From Catonia carolina (lineage: Eukaryota > Arthropoda > Insecta > Hemiptera > Achilidae), in NCBI GenBank assembly GCA_035578175.1, contig JAQMRL010000003.1:24452419-24516418 (forward strand): DNA of 64,000 nucleotides, written 5' to 3'. Position 1 is the first letter of the stretch; each line of letters starts with the position of its first letter. The position numbers and the translations under genes were made by a program. This document shows positions 42,770-53,077 of this stretch, piece by piece. The notes under the pieces were generated by a model that had not been told where the DNA came from, searched no databases, and worked only from the letters and a program-made list of their open reading frames with translations.

Positions 42770-44376
42770 CTTCTTCTTGAAGTGCCTATCCTCTATGGAT
42801 GTTGGCCATCACATTGGTCCACATTACTCTATTCACTGCCGCTCTGAACAGAGCTGTTGACGTCATCCCAGTCCACGCCCGCAAATTCCGCAGCCACGAT
42901 ATCCGTCTTCGCCCTACTGATCGTTGCCCCTCTATCTTCCCCTGTAGGATGAGTTGAAGAAGGTGATATTTTTCGTTTCGCATGATGTGCCCGAAGTACT
43001 CCAATTTTCTACGCTTGACAAGTTGTAAGAATTCTAGTTGTCCATCAATGCGTTGTAGTACCGCATCGTTTGACACGTGGTGTGTCCATGAGATTCTGAG
43101 CATGCGGCGATAGCACCACATCTCAAATGCATCTATGCGATTACATGAGGCATCAGTAAGGGTCCACGCTTCCGCCCCATACAGAAGGGTTGAGAGTACA
43201 TAACATTTTAAAATTCTCATTCTAGTATAGATGTTGAGGGACAGGTTGCATAGTATGCTACGCATCCTGTTAAATACACCTCTTGCTTTCTCGATTCGGC
43301 ACTTCACCTCTCGAGAGTGATCCCAGTTCCTGTTCAAGGTACAGCCCAGGTATGTGACTGTCTCGGCTATTGTAAGAGCTACATTGTTAGTGGTGAATTG
43401 TAGGTTGTCGATGACGGTTTTACTAATAACCAGTACGTGTGTCTTTTTACAGTTAATTTTCATACCATATTCGCTGCATACAGTCTCTACTCGATCTATT
43501 AGTCTTTGAAGTCCTTCAGCAGTATCTGCTATAAGGACGGTGTCATCAGCGTATCTTAGGTTATTTATTATCTCTCCGTTTATCACAATTCCGTCTTCCA
43601 TGTTGTCTAATGCCTCCCTGAACAAGTGCTCCGAGTACACGTTAAACAGAAGAGGCGACAGTATACAACCTTGGCGCACTCCTCTTCTTATGTTAAATTC
43701 CTCAGATGTTTCGTTTTCGACTCGAACGATGGCTTTCTGTTGTAAGTATAGTTTTGATATTATATCTGTGTCTCTGTCGTCAATTCCGGACTCATGCAAG
43801 ATTGAGATCAGTTTGTCATGTCGAACCCTATCGAAGGCTTTTTCGAAGTCTATGAAGCATGCAAAAACGTCTGCGTTAACGTCTCGTGCTCGCTGAAACA
43901 GGACCTGTATTGAGAATAGGGCCTCTCGGGTGCCAAGTCCTTTCCTGAAACCGAATTGTGTGTCACTTATTCCTTCGTCAAGTTTTCTATATATGCGTGC
44001 TTGGATGATATTAAGGAAAGCTTTTAGGACGTGGCTCATCAAGCTGATTACTCGGTGTTCGGAGCATTTAATTGTATTTGATTTCTTGGGTAGTGGGATG
44101 AATGTAGACAGCAGCCAGTCATTTGGCAATTGGCCGCGTGTGTAAACTTTGTTGAAAAGATTGGTTAGCACTTTTATCTGTTCTGGGTCCAGTAATTTAA
44201 GGACCTCTCCATGAATCTGGTCTGGCCCAGGAACTTTATTGTTCTTTAGTCGTTTGACAGCTGATTCCACTTCTCCCTGTGTAATGCTAGGTCCTTCTTC
44301 ACCCATCACTATGGGCCCATTTTCAATGCCTTCGTCTCCGAAAAGCTCCTCCATGTACTGTTTCCATCTTGCGAGT
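42770..44376 (-). mobile_element. LINE-alpha, 5'-truncated non-LTR retrotransposon
   Basis: An element of about 1.6 kb carrying the reverse transcriptase and C-terminal part of ORF2, then a short (GAA)n tail next to the stop (CAAGAAGAAGAATAA on the minus strand). CTGTTTATT at 42761-42769, just beyond the tail, recurs as the start of each 17 bp unit at the 5' junction (44391 onward), a likely target duplication. The endonuclease region that should precede the reverse transcriptase is absent. Relatives: 14056, 28694, 30819 and 41205. Confidence 0.8.
42786..44354 (-). CDS. LINE-alpha ORF2 reverse transcriptase, N-truncated, open
   Basis: A 522-codon open frame encodes the reverse transcriptase that copies LINE RNA at a nicked target. 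Visible blocks: VPGPDQIHGE (41-50), HRVISL (100-105), FGFRKG (134-139), FIDFEKAFD (167-175, first catalytic Asp), RRGVRQGCILSP (223-234), LRYADDTVL (266-274, catalytic DD), YLGC (335-338), LLYGAEAW (390-397), and a basic C-terminus with YFGHIMR (453-459) and GQRSVGRRRISWLRNLR (476-492). The frame continues upstream of this Met (KLARWKQY), so the Met is internal and the true start lay in lost sequence. All catalytic residues survive, but without the endonuclease it is unlikely to be autonomous. I did not assign a clade. Confidence 0.88.
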   Translation of the reverse strand: MEELFGDEGIENGPIVMGEEGPSITQGEVESAVKRLKNNKVPGPDQIHGEVLKLLDPEQIKVLTNLFNKVYTRGQLPNDWLLSTFIPLPKKSNTIKCSEHRVISLMSHVLKAFLNIIQARIYRKLDEGISDTQFGFRKGLGTREALFSIQVLFQRARDVNADVFACFIDFEKAFDRVRHDKLISILHESGIDDRDTDIISKLYLQQKAIVRVENETSEEFNIRRGVRQGCILSPLLFNVYSEHLFREALDNMEDGIVINGEIINNLRYADDTVLIADTAEGLQRLIDRVETVCSEYGMKINCKKTHVLVISKTVIDNLQFTTNNVALTIAETVTYLGCTLNRNWDHSREVKCRIEKARGVFNRMRSILCNLSLNIYTRMRILKCYVLSTLLYGAEAWTLTDASCNRIDAFEMWCYRRMLRISWTHHVSNDAVLQRIDGQLEFLQLVKRRKLEYFGHIMRNEKYHLLQLILQGKIEGQRSVGRRRISWLRNLRAWTGMTSTALFRAAVNRVMWTNVMANIHRG

Positions 44377-44441
44377 TTTATTACAATAAGCTGTTTATTA
44401 CAATAAGCTGTTTATTACAATAAGCTGTTTATTACAATAAG
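44377..44441. repeat. 17 bp tandem repeat at LINE 5' junction
   Basis: CTGTTTATTACAATAAG occurs three times exactly (44391-44407, 44408-44424, 44425-44441) after a partial unit. The unit starts with CTGTTTATT, also present directly after the LINE tail at 42761-42769. The array therefore seems built on the LINE target duplication, perhaps by template slippage during integration. There are too few units, with no spacers, for a CRISPR array. Confidence 0.85.
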
Positions 44442-44444
44442 CTA

Positions 44445-45210
44445 AATATACGTTTCGCAATCTTATAATATATTTTGCATGTATAATTTTCTTGCGTAGA
44501 TTATAAGTGTTAAAGAATAATTTCTTATCAGTAAGGTTATGTATATAAATGATCGTAACATAGGTAAAACTATAATGGTGCGTTTGTAAACACTCTTCTT
44601 ACCCCACCCAACTTAAATTTCCCAAACACCCACCAATCGTAATAATCTTCCTTGATTCCTTGTTGGCTTGAAGAAACACAACTTGTTAACAATCAGTTGG
44701 ATACTATGCAAGCATAATAATAACAAAAGCTATAATGATAACTGTAAATAGCGGCAGCCAATTAGATATCGTCGTTGTAGAAATCGACATCTAATATCTG
44801 CGTAGAACATAACCTCCAATAATCTATTCCATATGTATTAATAAAGTATTGAAAATGTAAAAGGAAGACCTTTCTTATTTTATACAACACTTATTTATTA
44901 GATTAGTTCTGAAAATAATTGGCAAGATTAAGTCATTTAAATTTCGGTATTTTCAAGTCTTATTCTTTGATAATCTTTCTTTCTTTCTTTCCTAAAAACA
45001 TTGTTTTTCCTAAAAAAAAATTTTAATTTCGATTTTTCAAGTATGATTTGATAATCTTCCTTTCATTTCCTTTTCTTCCTACCTTTTTTCTCTCCTTTTC
45101 TTTTGATCTTCTTTTCTTTCGATAAATAATCTTTCCTTTAATAAGCATAAACTATTACATGCAAGATGATTGTTGAATTTTCATACCTAACTTACAATTA
45201 TATACTATTT
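44445..45210. other. No recognisable feature
   Basis: AT-rich, with a pyrimidine-rich stretch near 44980-45125 (TTTCTTTC, CTTTTCTTCC). No supported gene. Confidence 0.45.
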
Positions 45211-45211
45211 G

Positions 45212-45515
45212 TTTTTGTTTAGCTCATCACCTGAAAGGCTAGTTTTAACCTCTAGAGGCATTACTAAGTAAAACAAGGAGTGAGGTGGTTTATCATGCCT
45301 TCCTCACTGAGTGAAAAGGTATGCTTATCCCAGCATGCCCTACAATCTAAAGCATCTATTGTCACCTGCAAATAATACCTTCCCTTCATTCACCACTGGG
45401 CCTGGCTGAAAAATAAAATTCATTAATCTTAGAGGTGATGACTCTTACAACCTCTTCTGTTCTGGTCATATACTTCGCTGACCATGATGATAAGATACAA
45501 AACTATTTCTGTTAC
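45212..45515 (-). mobile_element. SINE-D copy, diverged
   Basis: Minus orientation: TTTAGCTCATCACCTGAAAG, GAGGCATTACTAAGTAAAAC, GAGTGAGGTGGTTTATCATG, CCTTCCTCACTGAGTG, TTCATTCACCACTGGGCCTG and CATTAATCTTAGAGGTGATG. More substitutions and small deletions than other copies; the 5' part fades after 45500. Confidence 0.7.
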
Positions 45516-45599
45516 AATTATAAACTAATACTATTTTTTTATTGTTTTGATAATTATGTTATGTTCCGAATCCTTTTTATAGCAGAGAAACTTGAGATC

Positions 45600-45940
45600 T
45601 TAGATGGAGAATGAACCAGAAATTTGAAACTACAAAGGTGCTTTTTTACGGAGGGTCAAGGGAAGAAGGAGGACAGAATTTAAAAGTGCAACGCAAGGAA
45701 TTATTTGCAGATAAAAGTGTAAACTAAGAGAATAAGCTATCATCCCAATAAATGGATGGAGCATCTTCAAAGAATGATGAAAAAAATATCCAAAACAAGT
45801 TCTGAGATGCAAGTCTTACGGAAGAAGAAACTTGGGAAGACCTCTACAACGCTGGGAGTAATTAATTTTAATTACATTATCCTAATAAAACATAAGACAT
45901 TACTTAGAACGAGACAGGCTCCGATGCATAGAGTTACATA
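45600..45940 (+). pseudogene. LINE C-terminal fragment, decayed
   Basis: The plus strand reads WMEHLQRMMKK in one frame, then RCKSYGRRNLGRPLQRW in another. This is the W-x-EHL-x-RM...Y-x-x-x-GRRN-x-GRP-x-x-RW signature of a LINE C-terminus, split by a frameshift near 45800. Upstream NARNYLQIKV is a weak match to the preceding linker. Dead fragment, not the alpha family. Confidence 0.55.
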
Positions 45941-46021
45941 ACAAACACTCAGTAAAATATAAATTGCAAAAATGATAGGGAACTACAACCGTCAGGCTGC
46001 AGCTCAAAAACTTGTGTGAAT

Positions 46022-46400
46022 TTTGAAAATAGAAACACTTGTAAATATTCCGCAAGAAGCAAAATTATTATGAGATAAAATATAGGCCTACATATTTCCT
46101 TTATTTTATATTTAAAAAAAATTAAAGCAATTTTTGTTGGTGACATTGTATTAATTTTGTAGGTGAACCGTGAGTAGAAGTCACCTGAACAATTTGTCCC
46201 GTATCGTCATTAAAGAACTTCCAACGTAGAGGTCTTATCTAAAAGATGAAGAATTGACGTAACTCGGGAAGAAAATACTAACCAATGAGAATGCAGCAGT
46301 CTGATCGATAACGTCGTATAACATAATTAGACCATTTGATTGGTTAATATCGTTATTAATCACAGTATTGTATTGTAAGCACCCTGATTGGTTAGATTTG
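46022..46400 (+). repeat. Repeat H copy 1 (CCAAT-rich)
   Basis: Matches 49580-49925 in order: ACTTGTAAATATTCCGCAAG, TAGAAGTCACCTGAACAA, TTGTCCCGTA, GAAGAATTGACGTAACTCGG, AAATACTAACCAATGAGAAT, CAGTCTGATCGATAA and TTTGATTGGTTAAT. It contains CCAAT boxes in both orientations (ACCAATGAG, GATTGGTTA twice), a promoter-like make-up. No coding content. Sequence beyond 46400 is unique and GC-richer (GGTGTGATGTCACGTGTCGG). Confidence 0.7.
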
Positions 46401-46404
46401 AGGG

Positions 46405-48175
46405 TTCTGATGTTCCGAGATTCCTGTTCTCTTATAGGTCGATATTTTTAACCGGTGTGATGTCACGTGTCGGTTGCGCAGTGGACGATACGGTCCATTT
46501 TACACATGCTATCTTAATAATTCCTTTAGTACATAATCTTATATGTTTGTTTAATTGTCAATATTTCGTAGGCATTATCAAATTAAAAAAAACTCATTTT
46601 GTTATCAAATTAAGTTACGTGTTTGGAAGCAGACACGTATTTACGTTGTTACTAGTATTTTGCCGTATTAGAGAAGATTAGATGTTAAACATAAAGTCGG
46701 CTGGTGTATTTCTGTATTCTATAACAAAAATTATATTTTAATAAATATACTCTTATTTTTCAAACGGGTCAGTGAATAGCTGCAGATTACTAGATATTTT
46801 AAATTGTAGGCCTATAATTTGTATGGAATTTAACTATTCCGTAACACTGCATCTCTTAGATGCTCTTAGAACTGACGACCAATGTGTATCATATCGCTGT
46901 TTCTCCTTACATAATATGTTCTTCACCTATAAACCAAATTAGATATACATTGCCATCAAAATACACAAAAACGCTGCTTTCATACAGAATTTTCTTCCCG
47001 AAGAATACAAAAAACAAGAAGGTAAAACAAGTAAACTCAGTTTATACCTAGCTACGAGTGAGAAATACCGTAACGAAAAGAAAAAGAAAAGCCCAAATAT
47101 TTGATTCAACAAAATAAAAATCGATAAAATTAAAATATTCAGCATAAACAATAAAACAGTGGCCAACAACTGGCGGACCGCGAGCTCTGCAGAAAATATT
47201 TTTTTTTTGTGTGCAGACCTCATTTTCGTGAGTGATATGAAATTTTTACGTTTAGGCTTAGCGCATGCTGAGGGTGATGTGTCACGACATATAAGCCTAC
47301 CTTAGTTTCTCTGAAGAGAGTTGATGCTCGCTGGACAAATTTACGACCGTGATCAGGCTGAAAGCAACTCGTATTAGCGCTGTTCTACAAAATACAAAAA
47401 CCTAAAAGTTTTATACAGTCGGGAAGGCCTAAGTAAACATTTAGCTGGACCGTGACAGACCCATTAAAATTTTAAACGGACCTTGATGAAATTTAGTTGA
47501 TGACACCCCAATAAAAACATACAGACTAAATGAATAACCTTCCACAGCAGCCAATTTATTTTAAAACGCGTATAGCATTATGGTCATATATTTTATGTAA
47601 CACGTAAACAAGTGGATATAAATAAGATGATTTTTATCAGTACAACAAGAGTATAAAGATTATGATAATAGTTTTAAATGAAGAAGAAGAAATAATGTAA
47701 GAAAATAAAGTAGTAAAAGTACATAGTAAGCATAAAAGGGGGAAGAAAAGACGATAGTAAAAGATAAACTTTAAGAGCTTATCGTACATTCGATAAGCTC
47801 TTACCTTTTTATACTCCAAGCATAGTCGTACGACGACGAGTAATGAATTGTCTGTTACGCAAAAAAGTATATAATATGTACATCATAAAAAAATACAATA
47901 AGTAAAATGTGGAACAGCTACGGAAATAATAAATTAGATTAATAAAATCCTAAGTCCAGTTAGTCATGACGTCATCAAAACAAATATAAACATTGTAGTA
48001 AAAGGGAAGTTAACCTGTTTAACTTGTATCTATAAATTATCATTATGCAAAATAACCCTTGTCACAGCCGCACTCAAAATATCTTAAAAATATCTAAAAT
48101 AAATTACTTTTTACGTTTACAGGCACAAAATGAAACAGAAAACTGTGGGTCTGTGGTTTAATCGCAGATTAACTT
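46405..48175. other. Mostly featureless; possible hAT-like end near 47157
   Basis: AT-rich. CAGTGGCCAACAACTGGCGG followed by ACCGCGAGCTCTGCAG at 47157-47192 resembles the CAGTGG...GCGGACC ends of some hAT elements, but I could not find a matching opposite end or 8 bp duplication. CGATAAGCTCTTA-type inverted sequence lies at about 47771-47803. No supported gene. Confidence 0.35.
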
Positions 48176-48385
48176 TTTACCTGTTGTGGTTTCGGTCATC
48201 AGCAGAAAAGCTGGTTTGAACGTTTAGAGACTTTACTAAGTAAAACGAGGAGTGAGGTGGTCTACAATTGCCTTCCTCACTGAGTGGAAAAGTATACTTG
48301 AAAGTATACCAGGTCCTCTGAAAAGCATCTACTTTCCACCTTGCAAATGACACCTTCACTTCATTCACCACAGGATCTGACTATT

Positions 48386-49063
48386 GTAGCAGTACAGCTG
48401 AAATAATTTAATATCGATATCAAAGCTATTTTAATACGACCATTTATTTATATAGTGTTTTTTTTGTAATTGAGAATGGACTTTTATAATTATCGATGAC
48501 AATTAAAAGATATTGAGGACAATTATAATTATCGAGGCTGGATCTAATACATAACGAAAAAATTAGATTCGAGTTGGGTGTATTTAGCTTGAATGACAAA
48601 GTGGAGGAGTACCGAAATCAATGGCGGCAACATTTGGAACGGATGCCAGAGGAGAAAATACCTCTAAAAGTGACGGAATATGTTCCAGTTGGAAGAAGAG
48701 AGGTGGGAAGACCTCAAAGAAGATAGCAGTAGTCGAGATGTAAGGGTTGGAATGTCTCGTGTTTCTGTAGACGTGCAGGATGGTTTGTAAGTTCGGAACA
48801 GGCTTATGCCTAATCCTTGTAGTAAGAAGAAAAAGAAGAAGAAGAAGAAGAAGAAGGAGGAGGAGGAGGAGGAGGAGGAGAAGAAGAAGCAGGAGGAGGA
48901 AGAGCTTTATATATTATTGCAGGTATTCATTATTTTAAATTTGTCAAACAAACGAATACCAAACTCGAGTCAAGTTATAACATTTTTTTAAATATTAATA
49001 TTTTTTGTAAGAACACCTTTTTAGAATCTTAAATAGTTTAAGGTACCACCAAAGGTATAAATT
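48386..49063 (+). pseudogene. LINE 3' fragment inserted in SINE-D
   Basis: ACTATT lies at 48380-48385 and 49064-49069, a possible short target duplication. A plus frame reads NQWRQHLERMPEEKIPLKVT, EYVPVGRREVGRPQRR (W-x-x-HLERMPEE-x-IP...Y-x-P-x-GRR-x-VGRP-x-x-R), a LINE C-terminus that ends in ATGCCTAATCCTTGTAGTAAG and a long GAA/GAG purine tail. The 16404-16805 fragment shares that end. The stretch 48905-49063, beyond the purine tail, does not look like LINE sequence. Confidence 0.65.
48824..48904 (+). repeat. GAA/GGA purine microsatellite
   Basis: About 80 bp of AAG units passing into AGG units and back. It begins at the LINE 3' end, so it is an expanded retrotransposon tail. A 61-codon lysine/glutamate frame over it is fortuitous. 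Confidence 0.9.
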
Positions 49064-49534
49064 ACTATTCTGTATAATGAAATTCATTACTCTCAGAGGA
49101 GATAACTCTGATTAGTGTATTTTGAACCTCTAACTCTTTTGTTCTTAAATGCTTCAATCGTATAATTGGCTCACCGTGTGATAAGAAACAAATATTTTTG
49201 TAGCCCTGGAACTAGCAGATCGAGTGCAATTAATTTAATACTACCCTGCCTGTAATGAGCAAACCTTTTACCAAGTATTTACAAAGAGTGCTCAGGAAAA
49301 ATTTTACTCGGTTTTAGGGGATAATACTCAGATAGTAAGTAGTCTGTCGTCCAAAAGGCTACCATTCTAGTATTCAACCTTTTTTCAATAGTAAAAGGAT
49401 AACACCCTCGGTAGGAAAGACAGGAGGTAAAAAATGTGTCGATACACTTGTATTAAAATATGGTAGGCCTATTTTTGTCTTGCTACTAATAAGTAAATTG
49501 AAATGTTTGTAGTGACATCATCTGCTGAAATGAT

Positions 49535-49985
49535 TAGGAGCTACTTTTGGTTTAAAACATTTTGACGGCGTAAAATGGTGTGCTTAGGAGATACTTGTAA
49601 GTATTCCGCAAGAAGCAAAAATAAAATTTACATTTTGTTCATTACACGGAAAAAAATTTATAGAAATAAATACAATTTTTGAAGGTGGCATTTTATTAAT
49701 TGTTTAGGTGGATCGTAAATAGAAGTCACCTGTACAATATTTGTCCCGTACCATTAATAAATTGCCAACGTTTAGGCCTTATCTGAAAGATAAAGAATTG
49801 ACGTCACTCGGGAAAAAAATACTAACCAATGAGAATGCGGCAGTCTGATCGATAAATTTGCGTCATAATCAGAGCATTTGATTGGTTAATTCGTTACCAA
49901 TCACAGCATTTTATTATAAGGACTAGCTACTTTTGATTTAGAACATTTTGGCGGCGTAAAAATGGTTTGCTATTAGAGATTAGTA
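49535..49985 (+). repeat. Repeat H copy 2 with ~60 bp flanking direct repeats
   Basis: The core (about 49580-49920) matches the 46022 copy and keeps GACGTCACTCGGG, ACCAATGAGAATG, TTTGATTGGTTAAT and ACCAATCACAGC. Flanking it, AGCTACTTTTGGTTTAAAAC, ATTTTGACGGCGTAAAATGG (from 49541) recurs as AGCTACTTTTGATTTAGAAC, ATTTTGGCGGCGTAAAAATGG (from 49925). Terminal direct repeats around a non-coding core suggest a miniature LTR-like or solo-regulatory structure, or a tandem arrangement of repeat H. Confidence 0.65.
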
Positions 49986-49989
49986 TAGT

Positions 49990-51290
49990 ACACATCATAA
50001 AAATGTAATCTATGGAAGAAATATTGAATTAGTTTTTAAACTTTTGAGCAATTTTATCTCCTTTTTTTATGTTGCTTTTCTAACGTTTGGTCATTAGTGA
50101 CTATTATTTATAAAAGGAACGTTCGTTTTATAAGTTCACCATAGAGGGGAAATTTTGCGCATAAAATTTCGTAGTTAAACCGCAGCCTTCAAGTTAGTAA
50201 TCGAGCACCATACTTATTAATTTAACGAGGAGACTGTTGCTAGATTTATTATAAGCCTACATGGTAATAAAAACAACTTCTAAAAATTATAAAGTTTTGG
50301 TAAGGGCTCCGATCCATCCAGTCAAACTGCTGGTAGACAGTCGTTCTGAGTTAAGTTACATTTAGGCAAGACTCAGTGTGGTTTCTAGCTAACAGACATA
50401 TATAGGTGCATTAAAAAAATCTAATTGGTTTCCTACACAACCTCACGTAAACATATCCAACAAATAAGCAAAAACTCAAATTTTTAATGGTTGTTCAGAC
50501 AGAAATTTCTCGATAATATCACAAGTCTATTAAATTAAAATAATCAGCAGTAAGAGTTAAATAGTTTTATTTATTAAAACTTAGTAAAGTTTTTCAGAAA
50601 AGGCTGTTTTAGACCATGAGTGCAGTTCTTTTCTTTGATAACGGTCTTCACTAGGCGTAGTTCAGTATAAGGAAAAAATAATTTTTCCTTTGTTAAATAT
50701 GAAACTTGTCTACTTAACGTTTTCCCAGGACAGTTCTGGTTTCTTTCGGGTTTAGAAATGTCTGCAGTTTACGAAAATCAATCACCCAGAATTTTATTTC
50801 TCTTAAAAGAAAATATATTGTGAAAATTACTTTAGCATGAAAAATGGTTGTTTGTAAGAAGGTTGTACCATTTTATTCTCTGCAATGAATAAGGAAAGCT
50901 ATGTGTTGGTTTGACAGTTCACTTTGTGTATTAAAGGCTCTCAAATTAAAACAAAAAATACACACCTTAACACAAATCTAGATGAAAAGCTGACAGAAAG
51001 ATAATCACATTAGCTTATGTTCCTAAATGTCCCATGTTCAATGTATATTATGTCTAAATTATGGTATTTGTGGTAATAAATGATTTTCTTATAAAACTTA
51101 ACTACCATATGACATGTTTCTTTCAGATATTATGTCCTCGGATTTTTCTGCCTCTGTTCAAGGCTTGTTTAAAAAATTGCTGTAACCCTTGGTCTACTAG
51201 ATTTTTTTAAGTATGTTTACATTTTAATAACATGTAATCCTAACTCAGCACGAAATTCTCTCATGCATCGTTAGCTCAACAAAGACGAAT
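49990..51290. other. No recognisable feature
   Basis: AT-rich with occasional mid-GC patches (for example AAGGGCTCCGATCCATCCAG near 50302). I could not assign any of it. Confidence 0.45.
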
Positions 51291-51299
51291 TATACACCA

Positions 51300-51510
51300 C
51301 CATCAAGAAATTATACACTTGTTTTCATTCATAATTAATTAATCACAGAAATGCACAGATGCGAACATTTCCACACCTAACACAAAATCCACACAGCAGA
51401 TTAAAATACGCTGGAATCTCATAATAAGAAAACAACGCCAAGGATTCACCACTGGGTAATTTCCTCACTCAAGACAAATAAGGACATCACACATTTACAT
51501 CATAAATACT
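51300..51510. repeat. Repeat I copy 1
   Basis: AAAATCCACACAGCAGATTA, CGCTGGAATCTCA, CCACTGGGTAATTTCCTCAC and CAAGACAAATAAGGACAT line up with AAAATTCACATAGAAGATAA, TGCTGGAGTAGGG, CCACTGAGTAATTTCCTCAA and CAAGACGGAAACAGGACAT at 59880-60090. Identity is moderate; the function is unknown. Confidence 0.5.
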
Positions 51511-51514
51511 GTTT

Positions 51515-52590
51515 TTGTATTTATTTGCATTTGTTGTTGTTTCTAAATAACGACAATAATATGTTTAATCTGACTCATTGTTACATAAATGTTGGTACCC
51601 TAAAGAAACTTTTACTTTTTTTTGGAAAAATATCTTCATAGAAAACGGCTTGATTAATAAAACAAGTTCAATTCAATTGTATCTACATACAGCTTATCAC
51701 ATATCGGAACAGAAATTTTAGAAAATTTTCAGCTAAAAATTAAAATGTCCAAAATTTTTCCAATACCGATGAGTATAACTCTTGATAAGCACCACGGTTT
51801 TTCCCAATAAAAAGTAAAAACACTCATTTTATATTACTCGTGTAAGTTTCCGGAAGGAAATAATTTAATTCTATAAATTAGAAAATTCTAAACGAATTAT
51901 CCACGTTCAATTTTATCTTGTACAATTGGTATTATTGTTCTTAAACACATGTATAATAGATGACCTTACCTACAAATTAAACAAGTTCATTGAAAATTAA
52001 AACTGTTAATTAAAAACCGTTACTTATTAAAAAGCTAATGCTTTGTGTGCCAACCAGTTGATTGTATTATTTCTGGTTCTCTAAACACACACTATTGTAA
52101 TGATTTTTTTAATTACTGTACCTTCGGTATAGAGTTTACGTTCCAATAGTGGGTGTAAAACAAAGGTCATTCATCTTAAAACAAGTAAAACCTAAATAAA
52201 CATTGAGAAGATTGCGAATTTTACCTAGAATCAATAATAAGGACATGCAATTATCTAGAGAAGATAAATTTAGCGTATCCATTTAGATTTAAAAAATTAT
52301 TGTTAAACATAAAATCTGCCCCTATACGAAGACTGAAACGACTCTGGAGTAGGGATATCATGAGACGTCAAAATTAAAGAAAAACAAAATAAAATAAAGT
52401 AAATTATGAACTAACTTAATTATTACGATTACGGAGTACCGTCAATGGGCAACGATCTCCTCAATGTCTTACAATTTGTCAATATTTGTAGCCTATCCTT
52501 TTTTTATCAAATTTGCTTGTAGTTAATTTTATACAGTTGCAAATAAAAATATCTTGTATAGTCAAAAAAAATAAAAAATAAAAACAGTTA
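51515..52590. other. No recognisable feature
   Basis: AT-rich. A small echo of repeat I (GACTCTGGAGTAGGGATATC) lies near 52340. No supported gene. Confidence 0.45.
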
Positions 52591-52596
52591 ACAATT

Positions 52597-52705
52597 TTTA
52601 AGAAATCTTATGATTCAGTTTACCGAGAAACGCTACTGAATATATTAGAACCTGTTCTTTTTAACTCTGGAGTGAAGAAGGTTTTTTGAGATTGTAGGAT
52701 ACCGT
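52597..52705 (+). pseudogene. Reverse transcriptase fragment (FKKSYDSV block)
   Basis: A short frame reads FKKSYDSVYRETLLNILEPV, then a stop near 52690. It matches the FKKAYDSVDRE-x-L-x-x-x-L block around the first catalytic Asp of LINE reverse transcriptases. Nothing else of the element is visible on either side, so this is a relic of about 100 bp. Confidence 0.45.
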
Positions 52706-52916
52706 ATTTGTTTATAGTTTCATTAAATTTCTACAAAAATTACTTATCGTGAGAAATAGTCAACTACGAGAAATTCTTTTAAATTTTTAGTGTTTGATCG
52801 GTACAAATAGACTAGTACTTTTATTTATAAACATGCTTTTCGTTAATGAAAACTATCAAAAGTAAAGCTCATACGCGGTTAATAGATAGTAACTTGGAAT
52901 CAACTTTTTATTTTTA

Positions 52917-53077
52917 TTTTTTTTTTATTGAGTGATGATGCCTACATAAGCCTTGGGCTTGTGCGTAGGTAATGATATGTGGTGATTTACAAATGAAAAA
53001 TGCCAGAACTGACCGGGAATCGAACCCGGGACCCCGGCATAGTAGCCAGTTGCGCTGACCACTACACCACGGGCCGG
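52917..53077 (-). mobile_element. SINE-A2, best copy
   Basis: On the minus strand: GCCGGCCCGTGGTGTAGTGG, TCAGCGCAACTGGCTACTAT, the B-box CCCGGGTTCGATTCCCGG, TCAGTTCTGGCATTTTTCAT, ACGCACAAGCCCAAGGCTTA, TGTAGGCATCATCACTCAAT and a poly(A) tail (poly(T) at 52918-52927). D-, anticodon- and T-arm-like parts can be drawn, but the 5' GCCGGCC has no 3' partner, so it is a tRNA-derived SINE. Frames across it are fortuitous. Confidence 0.85.

Larger units (their letters stand above)
48181..49260 (-). mobile_element. SINE-D split by a LINE insertion
   Basis: Minus-oriented SINE-D in two halves. The half at 48181-48384 runs from the 3' end (TCATCAGCAGAAAAGCTGGT) to CACTTCATTCACCACAGGATCTGA. The half at 49070-49260 resumes at TGTATAATGAAATTCATTAC and runs through CAGAGGAGATAACTCTGATT to the 5' end at GCCTGTAATGAGCAAACC. 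In other copies these points are adjacent (GGGTCTGGCTGTATAATG). The break holds about 680 bp of foreign sequence. Confidence 0.8.

Noticed and set aside
43540..44145. Plus-strand frames opposite the LINE-alpha gene
   Set aside because: Antisense shadows of the minus-strand reverse transcriptase.
44377..44441. CRISPR-like short repeat array
   Set aside because: Repeats are contiguous 17-mers with no spacers, in a eukaryotic LINE context.
46388..46681. 97-codon frame downstream of the CCAAT-rich repeat as a host gene
   Set aside because: No motif or splice signals I could support, and composition typical of the surrounding AT-rich DNA.
48806..48991. Lysine/glutamate-rich 61-codon frame
   Set aside because: A translation of the GAA/GGA microsatellite.
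52990..53077. Possible tRNA gene on the minus strand (perfect B-box GGTTCGATTCCC)
   Set aside because: The 5' seven bases cannot pair with the 3' side as an acceptor stem, and the unit continues into a shared body with a poly(A) tail found in other copies. It is a SINE.
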